A program made the translations under genes and the position numbers. Under the pieces are notes generated by a model that made no database searches, was not told the DNA's origin, and was given only the letters and a program-made list of their open reading frames with translations. From positions 868,001 through 932,000 of the forward strand of contig VJWN01000011.1 in NCBI GenBank assembly GCA_007644065.1: 64,000 bases of DNA, in the 5' to 3' direction. This DNA is from Margaritispora aquatica. Lineage: Eukaryota; Ascomycota; Leotiomycetes; Helotiales; Discinellaceae. Each line of letters starts with the position of its first letter. The stretch's first letter is position 1. Shown in pieces: positions 25,468-37,320 of this stretch.

Positions 25468-26254
25468 ATGCTTACCACCAGATTCTCCACACACAACACA
25501 CAGCACATTTCTCAACAGCTCTTCAGACTCGCGCCCATCGCTCAGCCCAAAATGTCTTCCACCAAGTCCATTCCAGGCGAGAACTTCGAGGTGCGCCAGA
25601 CCTCCGCAACAGAAGATTGGCATCCCGACCCATCCAAGTCTTTGCCACTCGATAAAGCGCGTCAAGCCCTCATCGACGATATCATCGCTCTGTATAGCTG
25701 CGAACCTACCGTTGAGCGTGTGAAGCGTTACACACCGGATTGTGTGTACGATGACCAGTTTGTGTATGCCAATGATCGGTACAAGATGGCAGGGCAGTGG
25801 TTTGCACTGCCAAAGCTGTTCAAGGCGTCTAAGAATGAGGGGTATCAGGTCGTGAGGAGCGATGATGAGGTTATTCAGTTTAAGAACGAGCAGGTGTGTA
25901 TTCACCCTTGTAATTTTGATTCAAGCGACAATGCTGATGCAGTACACGCAGTCATGGACATTCAAGATCATCCCTAAGACCGCTACGATCAATGCCCTCG
26001 TTACCCTGTCCCTCGATCCCGAGACAGTCCATTCGGACTTCATTCGCGTCAAGTACCATAAGGATCAGGCGAACGATAAGGACTATAGTCATGAAGGCTT
26101 GGGGTTCACGTTCAAGAAGTGGCAGGCTGATCAGGTTGCGAAGCATATGGATAGTCCTGAGGTTGCACAGTTTGAGGCAGATAAGACTGCGGGGAAGGAA
26201 CATGTTAGGAAGTATGGCGATGGGAAGGGACAGGCTCCTGAGAAGAACTTGTAG
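25468..26254 (+). CDS. NTF2/SnoaL-like fold protein, function unknown
   Basis: The exons are 25468-25893 and 25943-26254, giving 245 aa. The 49-bp phase-0 intron (GTGTGT...GATGCAG) joins IQFKNEQ to YTQSWTFKII. The protein looks like a small cone-shaped NTF2/SnoaL-like domain over about residues 60-190: an N-terminal helix (ARQALIDDIIALYS), then TPDCVYDDQFVY, an aromatic WFALP segment and alternating beta strands. Such domains are common in fungal proteins of unknown function, and no catalytic residues can be assigned. Residues 1-28 (MLTTRFSTHNTQHISQQLFRL...) have no acidic residue and two Arg and look like a mitochondrial presequence. A second in-frame ATG at 25552 (MSSTKSIPG) has a better context and would give a 217-aa protein without it. 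The C-terminus is Lys-rich (KGQAPEKNL). Confidence 0.8.
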
Positions 26255-27691
26255 GATATGTATTGAGAGATCTATAAACATAATGTAGCATATAGACCTT
26301 GGTGGTCATAACGTAATGCTTAGATGCCTACGTATGTTTGGGCAATGCATGTCATAATTTATTCAGTGATTCGACATTGATACAATGGGCTAATTACCAT
26401 TTTCAGCAATTTCATGGAGATTTCGAAACACACATCAGACTTGCAGATATAGGAGATTTAATCTTTACCACAAGCTCATTGTTCATGGCTCCAGTTCTTT
26501 GTCCGTGAGTAATATGTCAGCACGGTATCTGCAACTTAGACCATTCCAACATCTACCAATGACCCTCTGCACTACCATCACATTGACCAATCTACTGAAA
26601 ACCAATGGCTCCGTTTTGATGCTGCGTTAGCTCCATTCTTCGTATGAACGACTGAATCTTTACCCATATACTAATTATCGGAAGTTTCGAAGAAATTATT
26701 GGTTAGACGGAGGAGAATCGTATCCTACATCCTGCATATTGAACGTCTTAATCGTAGACTTAGAAACATGCGGCACGAATCATTTGATCCCAAAGATATC
26801 TCAAGACGTGTTCAGCGCAGATAACGTGTCATCGCCCACCGACCTCGTCGCCCTCGCTTAAAAGTCGCGAACCAAAAACCGCTGGAAAAGTAAACAGAGC
26901 CTCAAAGTCCAAAACTAGTCCTCTTCCTCATATCACCATTTCCCCTACAGCAAATACCAAATTAGACCGTAAAATCAGATCTCAGAACCCAATGTTCAGA
27001 ACACAGAGCGCTCTTGTAGCAAAAGACAAAACAGCAAAACTCTAGCTTGAACGCTTTTGACACACCACTACCCGTGCAAGCACGGGTACTTCTACAAGTG
27101 GCCTAGATTAAATACACGATGCGCGAGCACACCTACTTATCCTCCCACCCGGATCTTGGGGGACAGCGTAGTTGCAGGGGAGAGTGCTGAACTGTTACGC
27201 CATTGGCCTCTCCTGGATGAGAATTGGGATTTTAAGCGGTTGTTCGGTATTTAAAGAAGTGGTGGTGGTTGGCGAGGGGATGAGTAGAATGGGAGCGCGT
27301 GGGGAGGACGAGGCGACAACGAGGGCGTGGTGATGAAGTGGTGTTTAGGAGACTGAGGAGGTATTGAAGGGAGAATTGGAATTGTGGAGAGGTTTTGGTT
27401 TTGGAGAAAGGGAATAGTGGTTTTGAAGTAGAATATAAAGATTTAAAAGTCAAAGAAATAATTAGAATCTAGAACTTATGACAAGCCGGAAGCTCTTCCA
27501 GGAGGCTTTGATATCACATGATATCATGCCTTAGACAAAGACATCGAATTCACTTTCTATTCCATTTTGCGTTCGCCAAGAACTAGAATTCGAAATTTGC
27601 AACCTAATACCTTCGCTTACTATTCCATCCAAAACTCAATCAACACACCATCTAAACACAACAAACACCAATCACCATCCTCTCGCCCACA
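26255..27691. other. Intergenic: upstream of the 945-aa protein gene
   Basis: About 1.4 kb without a supported gene. The last 80 bp are CA-rich (ACACACCATC...ACAACAAACACC), as is common in fungal 5' leaders just before an ATG. Confidence 0.45.
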
Positions 27692-30529
27692 ATGTCAACT
27701 AACCCACCATCGCAATCGCTACTGCTGACCCTTGAGGAGCGGCGCGCGCGCCTCGGCGCCGCACCTCTAAACGACGAGCAAAAAGCCAAGCTAGATCGCC
27801 TCAGCAAGGAACCGCGTTTCCAAGCGCTGGAAAGCCAATACTACGCCATGTGTCCCAACGCGCTGCCAAACTCCTTCCAGGTCATCTTGACGCAGGCGAT
27901 CTTGAGGGGAGAGGCAGAATTGGATCGGGTGTTTGCGGCGCAAGTTGCGCAGACGGAGGCGGAGGTGCTTAGACAGGAGCAGGCGGAAGCGGAAGCGGAA
28001 GCATATAGGCGAGAGCAAATGCAGGGTGGAGAGCTTGGAGGTGTTGGGACGAGGAGGACGGGGTATGAGTCTAAGTTTCGGGAGGAGGTGGACGTGGAGG
28101 TGTTGGATGAAGGTGAGGAGGAGTCGCACTTGAGGAACGTGATTCGAGATGGAGAGCTATGGAAACAGGACAGCGATATGGAAGTGGAACCGGTTTCGTC
28201 AGAAGAAGAGACGGAAATCGAGCAGCCACAAGAGAACAAGGGGCCGGAACGGATCCAGGTTTCTCGACAGCTGCTCAGCCAGATGGCAGCAAAGCAAGAT
28301 ATGCAGGCTCAAACAGCCGAAGCTACTAGTACTACGGCGAAGAGCAAGAAGAAAAAGAAGAAAAACAAGAACAAAAACGCTGCGAGCAAGTTCGCTTTCG
28401 AAGTACCGGGGATTCAACTTCCGTACACTACAGCGTTTGATAAATCAAAGCATTCCTGGTCCTTTCTGCATGTCGACGAAGAAGAAGAGAGAGAATTAAA
28501 CCGAAAAATACGCCCTGTCACGCCTCTTGAGCTGCAGCAGCTGGCCCTAGCTGACGAAGCAGCAAGACGACAACTCAATACCTCGAAGACTCTTCAGATA
28601 GCGGCGACGCCATCAGCAACAGCAACAGCAAAATTCTCAATTCCCTCTTACACTCCATTCACAGCCCAAGACCTCCCAGCCGAGTGTCATCAGCACAGTC
28701 AACGCGATCCGCCCCATCCACCAAACTGCACCCCATGCTCCGAGCCAGGACAGACGAGAAAACACAAATATCCTGCCCCGGAACCACGTCAACGCATCTT
28801 CAAGATCGAGGACGACGGCACGACGACGTTCTATGGCCCCAGAAGCTTGGTCAAGGATTTCTTCCGCAACATCAAGAAGGCGCCAGATATTGATGCGCAG
28901 AAGGTGCCGTCTGAACCTGAGAAGCACAAGCCTAAGCCTATGCTAAGAGTAATTTATTCGCCTTTCCCAGGATCCGTTCAAAATCGACCTCCTTCGCCTA
29001 AGCAGCAGCAGCAGCAGCAGCAGCAGCAACCTAAACAAGAACCCAAGCAACAGCATAAGGTACCACCAACCGCACACCCACGACCCAGATCATCCAACAT
29101 CAACATAACCGGCATCAAGCGGCCTAAAGCCATCACGCCCCATTCCCCAGCTCCCCAAGCGAGTCCATCCTCAGCTAAACCTCAACCTCAACCACAAGAC
29201 AAACCTGGAGCCCAGACACAAGCCAAAGCCCAAGCAACCCCCAACCCAGCAATTGAAAACCTCTTCGACTTCGAAGAGCACTTCGACCGACAAATGGGCA
29301 AGAAATACCATTCCTACTCCAACTTCCTACCCCGCGTGCCGACGGCTATACACTCGTGTTCACCAACGCAAGGCCAGGGCGGGGAGCGGATCTTCAAGCA
29401 GGCATGCACGACGTCGTGTGCAGGGCAGTGCGTGACGATTTCCGCGGGCGAGGACGAGCGGTTCGTGAGCTGGTTGGAGAGGGAGTATGAGGAGCGCTTG
29501 GAGAAGGTGAGGCGGGAGGCTGGGCATGAGGGCGAGGTGAGTGGGTTAGATCTCGATGTGCCGACGGGACTTGCGCCGTCTCCTCGTTCTCCAACCGTGC
29601 CTGATTGTTTGAAGAACTTTCTAGGCATGGAGACGGATAAACCAGTGAGCAATACCAGGGTTGAAATAGTACGACCAAAAGCGATGGAGGATAAACTTGA
29701 ATTCCCGACGCCCATCTCGCTTCCTCCCCCTCCCCAAAGCAAATCCGACAAGAAGGATCCTCAGCCGATTACAACACAATACGCAAACGTCGTTAAACGG
29801 CCAGGCGATGAGGTCCTCCCTCCTCCGCCTCTGGGAAGATTCAGCGAGTTTCCGCGCCATGAAATTCGGCCACGCAGCTTGCAACACTCCCGCCAGCCCC
29901 AAACCCATCAACACCCCCTCGCACTCCATAACGACGACAACAGTGACAGAATCTATGCGACACGAGAGGAAGCAACCGAGTTTATGCACATGCTCGCTGC
30001 TAACTTCGAACTCGAAGCATTGGATCCAGAGAACGGGATCCCGGTGAGTATGATTAGGAAGCATAAGGTTATGGCAAAGGAGATACCCCCTCAACCTGGA
30101 CATGTACGCGATAGCTCTGCTCCTGTTAATAGCATGGTATTGCAGATTGCTAAGGCATACATTCAACGCAACTGTCAGCTGAAACAGACGCAACCACAGA
30201 CGCAACCACAGACCAAGTTAGCAACCACCACCACCATCCTACAAACCCCGCTACACAACCTCTCTCCCAATCTAAACCCAAAGCTCGACCAATATTACAC
30301 CCTAAACCTCGACGACGAGAGACCTTTACCATCACGCATCCCAAAGCCAATCCGACACGCAAATGCGCCTCTATCAGGTAAAATGAGTGCGATCGCACAA
30401 CGACGTTACTTTGAGAGGCTAGAGGCTATGCTGGCGGAGATTCAGAAAGCAGAGCCTGCAGAGAGACCTGGCTGTTTGGATGATGCTGAGGAGGGTGACG
30501 AGGATGGAGTTGATGAGGTCGGGAAGTAG
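27692..30529 (+). CDS. Large disordered protein with polyQ and coiled coil, unknown function
   Basis: One uninterrupted exon encodes 945 aa, starting at an ATG in good context (CACAATGTC). I do not recognise a family. The N-terminal part has a short conserved-looking helical segment (about 10-70, LTLEERRARLGAAPLNDEQKAKLDRL) that also contains an ALESQYYAMCPNALPNSFQ stretch. A coiled coil (about 80-115, Glu/Ala/Arg-rich) and an acidic stretch follow, then a strongly basic KKKKKKNKNKN patch near residue 220, possibly a nuclear or nucleolar signal. A polyQ run (residues 438-446) sits inside a long Pro/Gln-rich region. More ordered pieces are around DFEEHFDRQMGKKYHSY (about 525), a Cys pair segment (CTTSCAGQC), and EEATEFMHMLAANFELEAL (about 770). 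The C-terminus is acidic. The position of the ordered islands suggests a scaffold or RNA/chromatin-associated protein (inference only). It is convergent with the next gene. Confidence 0.75.
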   Translation: MSTNPPSQSLLLTLEERRARLGAAPLNDEQKAKLDRLSKEPRFQALESQYYAMCPNALPNSFQVILTQAILRGEAELDRVFAAQVAQTEAEVLRQEQAEAEAEAYRREQMQGGELGGVGTRRTGYESKFREEVDVEVLDEGEEESHLRNVIRDGELWKQDSDMEVEPVSSEEETEIEQPQENKGPERIQVSRQLLSQMAAKQDMQAQTAEATSTTAKSKKKKKKNKNKNAASKFAFEVPGIQLPYTTAFDKSKHSWSFLHVDEEEERELNRKIRPVTPLELQQLALADEAARRQLNTSKTLQIAATPSATATAKFSIPSYTPFTAQDLPAECHQHSQRDPPHPPNCTPCSEPGQTRKHKYPAPEPRQRIFKIEDDGTTTFYGPRSLVKDFFRNIKKAPDIDAQKVPSEPEKHKPKPMLRVIYSPFPGSVQNRPPSPKQQQQQQQQQPKQEPKQQHKVPPTAHPRPRSSNINITGIKRPKAITPHSPAPQASPSSAKPQPQPQDKPGAQTQAKAQATPNPAIENLFDFEEHFDRQMGKKYHSYSNFLPRVPTAIHSCSPTQGQGGERIFKQACTTSCAGQCVTISAGEDERFVSWLEREYEERLEKVRREAGHEGEVSGLDLDVPTGLAPSPRSPTVPDCLKNFLGMETDKPVSNTRVEIVRPKAMEDKLEFPTPISLPPPPQSKSDKKDPQPITTQYANVVKRPGDEVLPPPPLGRFSEFPRHEIRPRSLQHSRQPQTHQHPLALHNDDNSDRIYATREEATEFMHMLAANFELEALDPENGIPVSMIRKHKVMAKEIPPQPGHVRDSSAPVNSMVLQIAKAYIQRNCQLKQTQPQTQPQTKLATTTTILQTPLHNLSPNLNPKLDQYYTLNLDDERPLPSRIPKPIRHANAPLSGKMSAIAQRRYFERLEAMLAEIQKAEPAERPGCLDDAEEGDEDGVDEVGK
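29003..29029 (+). repeat. CAG/CAA polyglutamine tract
   Basis: Eight CAG codons and one CAA codon in frame encode nine Gln in the 945-aa protein; the tract is likely length-variable. Confidence 0.9.
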
Positions 30530-31256
30530 ATGCTTGACATGATGTGTGTTGACATGTTGATCAGGATAAGATACATAGGATAGGATACCTTGTTATGTGG
30601 ACCATGAACAAAATGATGATTAAAATGAAACAAATCAACAAAGGCTATTAAATTGTGCTTGTCAAGTGAGAGTTGCTCAGCGGGATTTCTGTTCATTGAG
30701 CACAAAATGACATGGGCTACTTAGCCGCGCAAGAGAGACTAAAGTCGTCTTCGTTGAGAAAGTGTGTTCTGGAAGAAGGATAAATGGAGGGGAGTTATGA
30801 CTCAAACTCTCAAACATAATGATAATCGCGCGGACTTCTCAGGTAGTATCTGAGGGGCGTTGCGAATCAAACCTCGTCCTTCAACGCCCAAAATCCTTGG
30901 GTACTTTTGAGTAAGAACATAGTTTCTCATGCATCAGCCAAGAACTGACGACGATCTCCAAAAGTTGGAGATCTCAGCTCGTACAAAAAAGAAATGTCAT
31001 TGTAAACCCCCTTTACAGGAAGTAGACGACAAGCGAGGTAGATAGGGCCTGACACACAGATAAGCAATGTGTGTTGAAGAAGAAATCGTCGCTCGTTCAT
31101 AACCTCATATCCATCCATATCCGTACCTAAATCCATCGTCGATCGAATCGCCTATTTTCCATACTCCAAGCCGCCCTTTCATACTTGCTAACCTATCCTT
31201 CATCAAGCATCTGTACTTTCATCATGACAAAAATCCAACTCTTCTACCAAAGCTCT
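30530..31256. other. Convergent 3' intergenic region
   Basis: About 0.73 kb between the stops of two convergent genes. It should hold both 3' UTRs and terminators. AT-rich stretches occur, but no specific signal can be assigned. Confidence 0.5.
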
Positions 31257-33971
31257 TCAGGCAATTGTCCAAACGGGAGCCTTGACCAAGACTTGTCGAC
31301 CCCTGACCTCCACACTTACAGAACCTGCGAAGCGAACCTTTTGTGCACCGTCGTCAAGAGAGAGCTTCTTGCTTTCCACCGGTGGCTCTGGGAGAGCATG
31401 CTTTTTGCTTCCGGTTGAGCTTCCTCCCATCAGACCAGAGAGCATGCTGCTCTTCGACTTCTCTTTCCTCCCTTTATGATCTGACGCTTTCTCTGCCTCC
31501 TTGGAAGCCTCGTCCTTCTCTCCGCTGGTCGTGCTAGCTGTATCGCCTTCACCACAATCAGCGCCTGGATGCTCGAGAGCAGCGATAGCTGTCTCAACTT
31601 TCATCGTTGAAGGTTGAAGCATATCTCCAGGCATTGGACACGAAACGGCAATGTCTCTGCTCTCTAGAGGAATGTTCGAAGCGATCCCAATTGCAAGCTC
31701 GATGATCATGTGGGAACTATCTTCGACTCCAGCTGAGGCGCCTTCTACAAGATATTGAATCAAGTGCGAGGCCAAGTTGGTAGTCAGAACCCGCGTAATG
31801 TTAACCTTGTTTTCCTCGCTGTCGGCGCTCAAGATGTATTTAAGACCTTCTAAAGTTGCCAGCCTCCACTGAATGATTTTCCCTGTCAATGCCTCTGATT
31901 CTTCCAAGTTGTTCGATTGTGGGGCGTTCTCCCTTATGTTTCGCTCAATCATCTTTAAACTCGTACTCAAATTCTGATTCAACCCAGGGTGAAAGATTCG
32001 ATCAAAGATTTCGTCCACGATAAATCTGGTTATACACGCCCGACCTACAGCTGTCATCTCTTGCTTGCCGACACTCATCGCATCTTTATTGACATATGGC
32101 GCTATCCATTTTGGAACACATCGCCAGTCCTTCCTGATGGCAAAAGCGAGATTTGTGATAGCACCCTCGAGTCTTTGAAATCTTGCCATATATTCACTAT
32201 CATCAAGAGAGGTTCGAGACTGTGACAACCTTTGATTTGCCAGAGTATTTTGCAACTGCTCAACTTGGGCAGTCTTCTCGAAAAACAGGCCTTTGACCTT
32301 TCTGTACTTTACGGCTGCAAAGCTTTAGCATCTAAGAAACACATGCGGTGATCGATTCTTACATATTTCTTTGTACATCTCTTGATAATCTTGACCGCCA
32401 GCTGGTGGTGGGGGTGGGGGGGTGTTGCGCCCTTGCTCACCTACACCCGACTGCTCTCTCTGCGGAGGCCCTCCTCGATAGTTTTGACCTGGCGGGCCAT
32501 TACCTTGAGGGGCTGAAGCAGGAGTTAGTCCTGGCGTTGGAGGTTGAGGGTTTGCAAACCCTCCTCTACTATAGTTGGGAGGTGGTTCTGACGGACCTTG
32601 GCTTTGTTGACTTCCTTGCAATGTCGATTTAGGATCCGCAGATCTGCGATTTGCGCCTGCTGGAGGGGGAGCCATTGCGCCGGGGCTGTATAGAGACTGT
32701 GGTCGAGGACCTCCTTGCGTTTGCGGTAGTGACGCTGTGCGGTTTGGGTGGTCCGCGCCGCGGTGCGGTGCTGAAAGAGCTGGAGGCGGTGATTGGCCGT
32801 TATTTGACTGTACAGAAACTGGTCGCTGTAACTCTTCCCTTGGATCAATCGGTGAATCGTAAGAGATCTGAGAAACGGTTTCGGGGTTCTGCTGACGATA
32901 TGGATCGCTGGTGGAAATGGCTGATGCGGGGGAAATATTCACCTGTGGTTGCTGAAGGTGAGATTGGTAGTAGTTATGCGTACCAATGTCAACGTTCTTC
33001 TGTTGCAGCTGGTCTCGCAGATGTTGCTGCTGGGCCTCGAATTGTTGCTGAGCCTCAAACTGCTGTCTATCGTCGTTGTGGTAATCTGACGGTGCGGGGT
33101 CACCTTGTACAGTTCGAATAGTCTTGGGATAGTTTGCTTGAGCAACGGCAGGCTGAAGTCCAGCTTGATCAGTCTCTCTGACAAGAAATGGGTCAAGTCC
33201 ACTGTCTTCTTCCTTTCCCTCTTGTGGAGAGGGTAGATGGGTGCGCGAATCCTGTGCGGCCTGCCAGTCTAACCTTTGTTGCTCCAAAGATATGTTTTGT
33301 CTCTCAGTGCGGGCAGCTGAACTTTGTTCTTTCCTTGACATGCGGCGTCCCAGCCCGGATGTATTATTGTTTGATCCTTGATTAGAGCTTGCCGAAGGAG
33401 GGGGTTTTTGCTCCGAGTGTCGATGACTTGATCGGTTGCTGAGGCGATCCAGAAATCCTCTCTTCTTCTGTTCGGGGGCGGCGGGAGGCTGCAGATTCTG
33501 GGCCACTGGAGGCTGTTGGTATCTTCTTGAGTCGACAATCAAATCGTCTACGGAGCCGCCCACTTGAGGTTGGGAAGGTGGTTGTTGGTGGTAGCCGCCT
33601 GAGTAGCGGGCGGTAGATGTAGATGGTGATCGAGAGGGACCGCTTTCCCCAGAATTTTGTTGCTGCTGCTGCTGTTGTTGTAGACCTCGAGGATCGTGAT
33701 CTGGCGCAATGCTTTGAGCTGTATAGGGTAAAGTTCCTTGACGTTGTAGCTGTCCAAAGGGCTGTGGAGTAGGCGGTAGAGGTTGGTTTTGAGCTTGAAT
33801 TTGAGCTTGATGAGCTCTTGCTTCTCGGTCTCGCGCTGCTGCCTCTGTTCTTGCCTCGTCGCCAGACACTGAGCCACTTGATGGGGTTCCAGTCCCGTTT
33901 CCTGTTCCTGTAACGGGATCGCCCAATGCCTGTCTTGACCGATTTTTGTGGTGAAATGGAAAGGGAGGCAT
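31257..33971 (-). CDS. Pro/Gln-rich protein with helical C-terminal domain, unknown function
   Basis: The exons are 33971-32363 and 32314-31257 (minus strand), giving 888 aa. The 48-bp phase-1 intron (GTAAGA...TTTGCAG) joins QEMYKEI to SVKYRKVKG. Residues 1-530 are low-complexity: a basic N-terminus (FHHKNRSRQ), a polyQ run at 98-105, a basic patch (KKRGFLDRLSNRSSHRH), Gln-rich EAQQQFEAQQQ repeats and a Pro-rich PPPPPPAGG just before the intron. The second exon starts with a coiled coil (KTAQVEQLQNTLANQRL). It then has a compact helical region (about 575-740) with Trp- and Phe-containing conserved-looking stretches (AIRKDWRCVPKWIAPYV, ITRFIVDEIFDRIFHPGL) and a charged tail. I do not recognise the family; a cytoskeletal or septum-associated scaffold would fit such an architecture, but this is speculation. 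Confidence 0.82.
33661..33681 (-). repeat. CAG/CAA tract encoding polyQ
   Basis: On the minus strand CAA/CAG codons encode eight Gln near residue 100 of the 888-aa protein. Confidence 0.85.
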
Positions 33972-36589
33972 TTGGTGTTAATGAGTACTCGTAGGCCGAA
34001 GCTCACGATAGACTCAGAACTCAGGAGGTGGAGGGGGTAGAGTTGGTAGGACTGTCCTTGCAGCAGCACTGCCAGCTCTGCCCCACTAGATTTGATAGAC
34101 TATGCCAAGTACAGAACCCTGAAGCCGTCGAGTTTCAAACAATTGCCAGCTCTCAGATGTGCCTCTCACAATGTTACAGCAGGATTGAGGGCTCTGGGCT
34201 CTTCGTTTGGATCAGGAGGAAGATAATAATAGCAATTTGACCTGGAAGAGGGTCGAAGGTAACCCAAGGGTTGGGCTTTGAACGGCTTGGATATGCGAGC
34301 GAAGGTGAGAGAAGCCAGGGTTGAATGGGGCTGAGTTCTTCGAACATCACTTCGTCCATTTCACCCACACCTTCTTTTGGGTGTAGCTGCAGAGCTGCAG
34401 GCTGCGGCTAGACATCAGTATCAATGTTCTTAGATGAGGACAGAAGTGCTGGGAGAATAAGAGGTAGATTTTGATGCTTGTAATCAGTAAGTGAGTATAT
34501 GCACTTAGTGTCTGGTTTGAACATCTCGGCTAATGTTGAGATGGAATATATTCACTCAGTTCTCGATGATCACTACATGGATGGGTACATCATCAATTGG
34601 AACTCTTGAAAAGTTGAGTTTTAGCTAATTGACTTTTGTATGAAATGATTGGACATGTTTGGGATCCTGGGCACTCTCTCCTCCCATCCACATAATCGGC
34701 GAGAGAATATGACAGCCCTATTAAGAAATCAAAAGAATACTCCCTCAGCTCCTCAGCTCAAGGACAGCAAGATATATGTCACGAGATGACCCAGTTGTCA
34801 ACAGCATCGTAAGCATCGTGAGAAGTGGGTGAGATGAGATAGAGTTTAGGGCTCAAACACACCGGTGCATTCCATTATTTAGCTTCTCCTCGTCCCATCC
34901 TTCTCCTTCTTGAAAAGGTTTAAAGCCTCAGCTTGTCAAACCCCGCGATTCAAGCCTCCAAGGCTCGAGCTGTCTGTCACCGAGCTTGATAGGCGTTCTA
35001 GTCTATTTATAGTTTGGTGAGACTTTCGAATCGGTAGATTAAATAGTGGAGCCTCCTCTCTAAACCAATATGATGATCAACAACAACTCTACCTACATGA
35101 TTATCGCAACGCAACCTTCAGTCGAATTTCAATATCTCGAGCATATGCACGGTGACGATACTTAGGCATTCAATTCTCAGCCCAATATTCTTCGGAAGGA
35201 TTTCTAAATGCAAGATAAAGCTTGCATGCTGCTGGCTGCATGACAGTTCGGATGAAGGTGGGATGAAAACTGCTGTTGATACAGTGCTGCTGGGCCAAAG
35301 AGAAGGAAGGGCTTGATGACTTGCGCTGTGTTAGTGCTTATGAAGCGGATATGGCAACGTATTTGACTGAAGGAATAGCACTTGGCTCTTCACAAGGGCT
35401 ATACAATTTTTCCACTGTTATTTAATATATGGTTCTAAGCTACTCGATCCAAAGTTGGATAATGGAGTCGATGTTTTCTTACTGTTTTATGTTTTGATTG
35501 TGGTGGAGAAGTGTATCCTTTGAAGAAACTAAATCTTGATACGGTAACGTTGAAGAGAGGACGATTCATTTAAATCATTTCCTCTACCTATTGAGAGACA
35601 TACCTAAATTGCGATAGATTAGGAAAGCATGGATACAAGCGAGACAGATATGTCTAACTTGACTTCATCTTTGCTTTGACATTCTATTGTGCTCAAAGAT
35701 GATTGGAAGTTTGTGGTATTCTCTGCTGATTTCGCTTTTGTGCATTGAGGTAGAGCTTGACCAGAAGATACTCAAGGTGCTCATTCACACAACTCGCAAA
35801 AGACTTACAAGCACAATCAATTCGCAAGCGACCAATGATCACATGAACAGGAGCGTTTTTGGAAACCAAAGCATTATAATCAGAGCAGACTTCACCTTCT
35901 CAATCGGGTCCAGACCGAGACATGAAATAAAGTGATGTGGAAGCATCATCTCAACTCACGTCAAAGTTTCCAAGTCATCGAAGTCTGCACAAAACCTCTC
36001 ACAAGCTCTAATTTCCAATGAAGACATTGACTGGTTGGTGTATGAGCTTTGTCACTAGGAAATTATCCAACATAGCCCAGATCCAGAGAGCGGGTAGATT
36101 TTGGATCGGTATCTTCAAACTACAAACAGAGGGATCTAGCTATTCGGGTCAGGGGACAAAGAACCCCAAGTTGAAGTTTGAAGAATCGGGCATAATTGGG
36201 GAGCTTATTCTAGACTCTTCAATCTTTGTCGTTTAACAGGAATTGGCAAAGGAGAACTTCTTTCTTTGAAGGTGAGGCAATAACAAATACAAACCGAATT
36301 TTTCGTTCGTTGTGATTAGAATAGTACTCAACAACCCCTACTTTGTTCGCAAATATTGAATCATTAGGAATCTTTTTCTTCGACCACGACAAGCTTGGCG
36401 ATTCACAAATAAGGAGATTCTACTTTCTGCTGGTACTTAATGATACTGAGAAGCTCGGAAACTACACCCAATCTCGAACATGCAGACAAGAGACTGACTG
36501 CTACTCAACAAACAGAACAAACAATTCGACTCAACCCTCCATTACTCTAAGCAGTATCTGAAGGAAGAAACACCATTACAGCTCTCAAA
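33972..36589. other. Divergent intergenic/promoter region
   Basis: About 2.6 kb between two divergently transcribed genes. Open frames are short and AT-rich with no recognisable product. It should contain both promoters; no specific operator is identifiable. Confidence 0.45.
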
Positions 36590-37320
36590 ATGCGCACTAA
36601 TACCGCCATATATCTCCTCCTCGCAACTCTCTTCGCCCTGCTCAACCTCTCCTGCGGACTCCCAAGTCCAGCATCACACAGTAAGCATACCTACAGCGTA
36701 GCATCCACCAGCCTCGCCCTCAAGATCCATGACTTCCACATCAAAGATGTCGAATCCAGCTCCCAAATTACCAAGAATAGCACAACCTACTCTCTGAGCT
36801 GTAAGCCTCTTTCTCCCTCCCAACTTCATTCCTCCAAGCCCAAGCCAAGAAACAAGGACTAACATCTCTCTCTTGTCTACACAGTCACCTTCACAGACCC
36901 CAACTCCAACACCACAGCGCCCTGCACCGCGACTTGGACAGGCCTCGATCACATCCCCTACGGCCCCTCCTACACGCTCTGCGCACCACCCAAGAACGGA
37001 GAATTCTTCGCCTTCCACGTGAACGAGTACGCTTCGCCCGAGACTTTCTCGCTGGCGCTCGCGCATGAGTTCAATGATCCTACGTATGCTGCTCTCCATT
37101 GCTTCTCGTCTCTCCCTCTTCTTCTGTGGTGGAAGAGCTACCTAACTAACGCTACTTAAACAGACACTACCCACCACCTTACTCGCAAGTAGAGTACTTC
37201 GCCACTTCTGTCCCCTTTGCGCTTACTTGCTTCCGCACAGCTGCTAGTGCGAACCAGACGTGCAAGCTGCCGAGATCGCAGAGCCCACTGCGTGCTCCTG
37301 TGGATGCTATCACCAACTAA
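36590..37320 (+). CDS. Small secreted protein, possibly AA1-like (Alt a 1 fold)
   Basis: The exons are 36590-36800, 36885-37083 and 37164-37320, giving 188 aa. Introns are 84 and 80 bp, longer than in neighbouring genes; the second has a CTAAC branch site. A clear signal peptide is present (residues 1-23, AIYLLLATLFALLNL core), so the protein is secreted. The mature part has four Cys (C84, C103, C159, C170), enough for two disulfides, and three N-glycosylation sequons (NST 63, NTT 79, NQT 167). The segment IHDFHIKD...TYSLSFTFTDP...CTATW resembles the start of AA1-like beta-barrel proteins, which occur as allergens and effector candidates in plant-associated fungi. The resemblance is judged by eye and is weak. 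It could equally be an unrelated cell-wall or effector-like protein. Confidence 0.8.
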
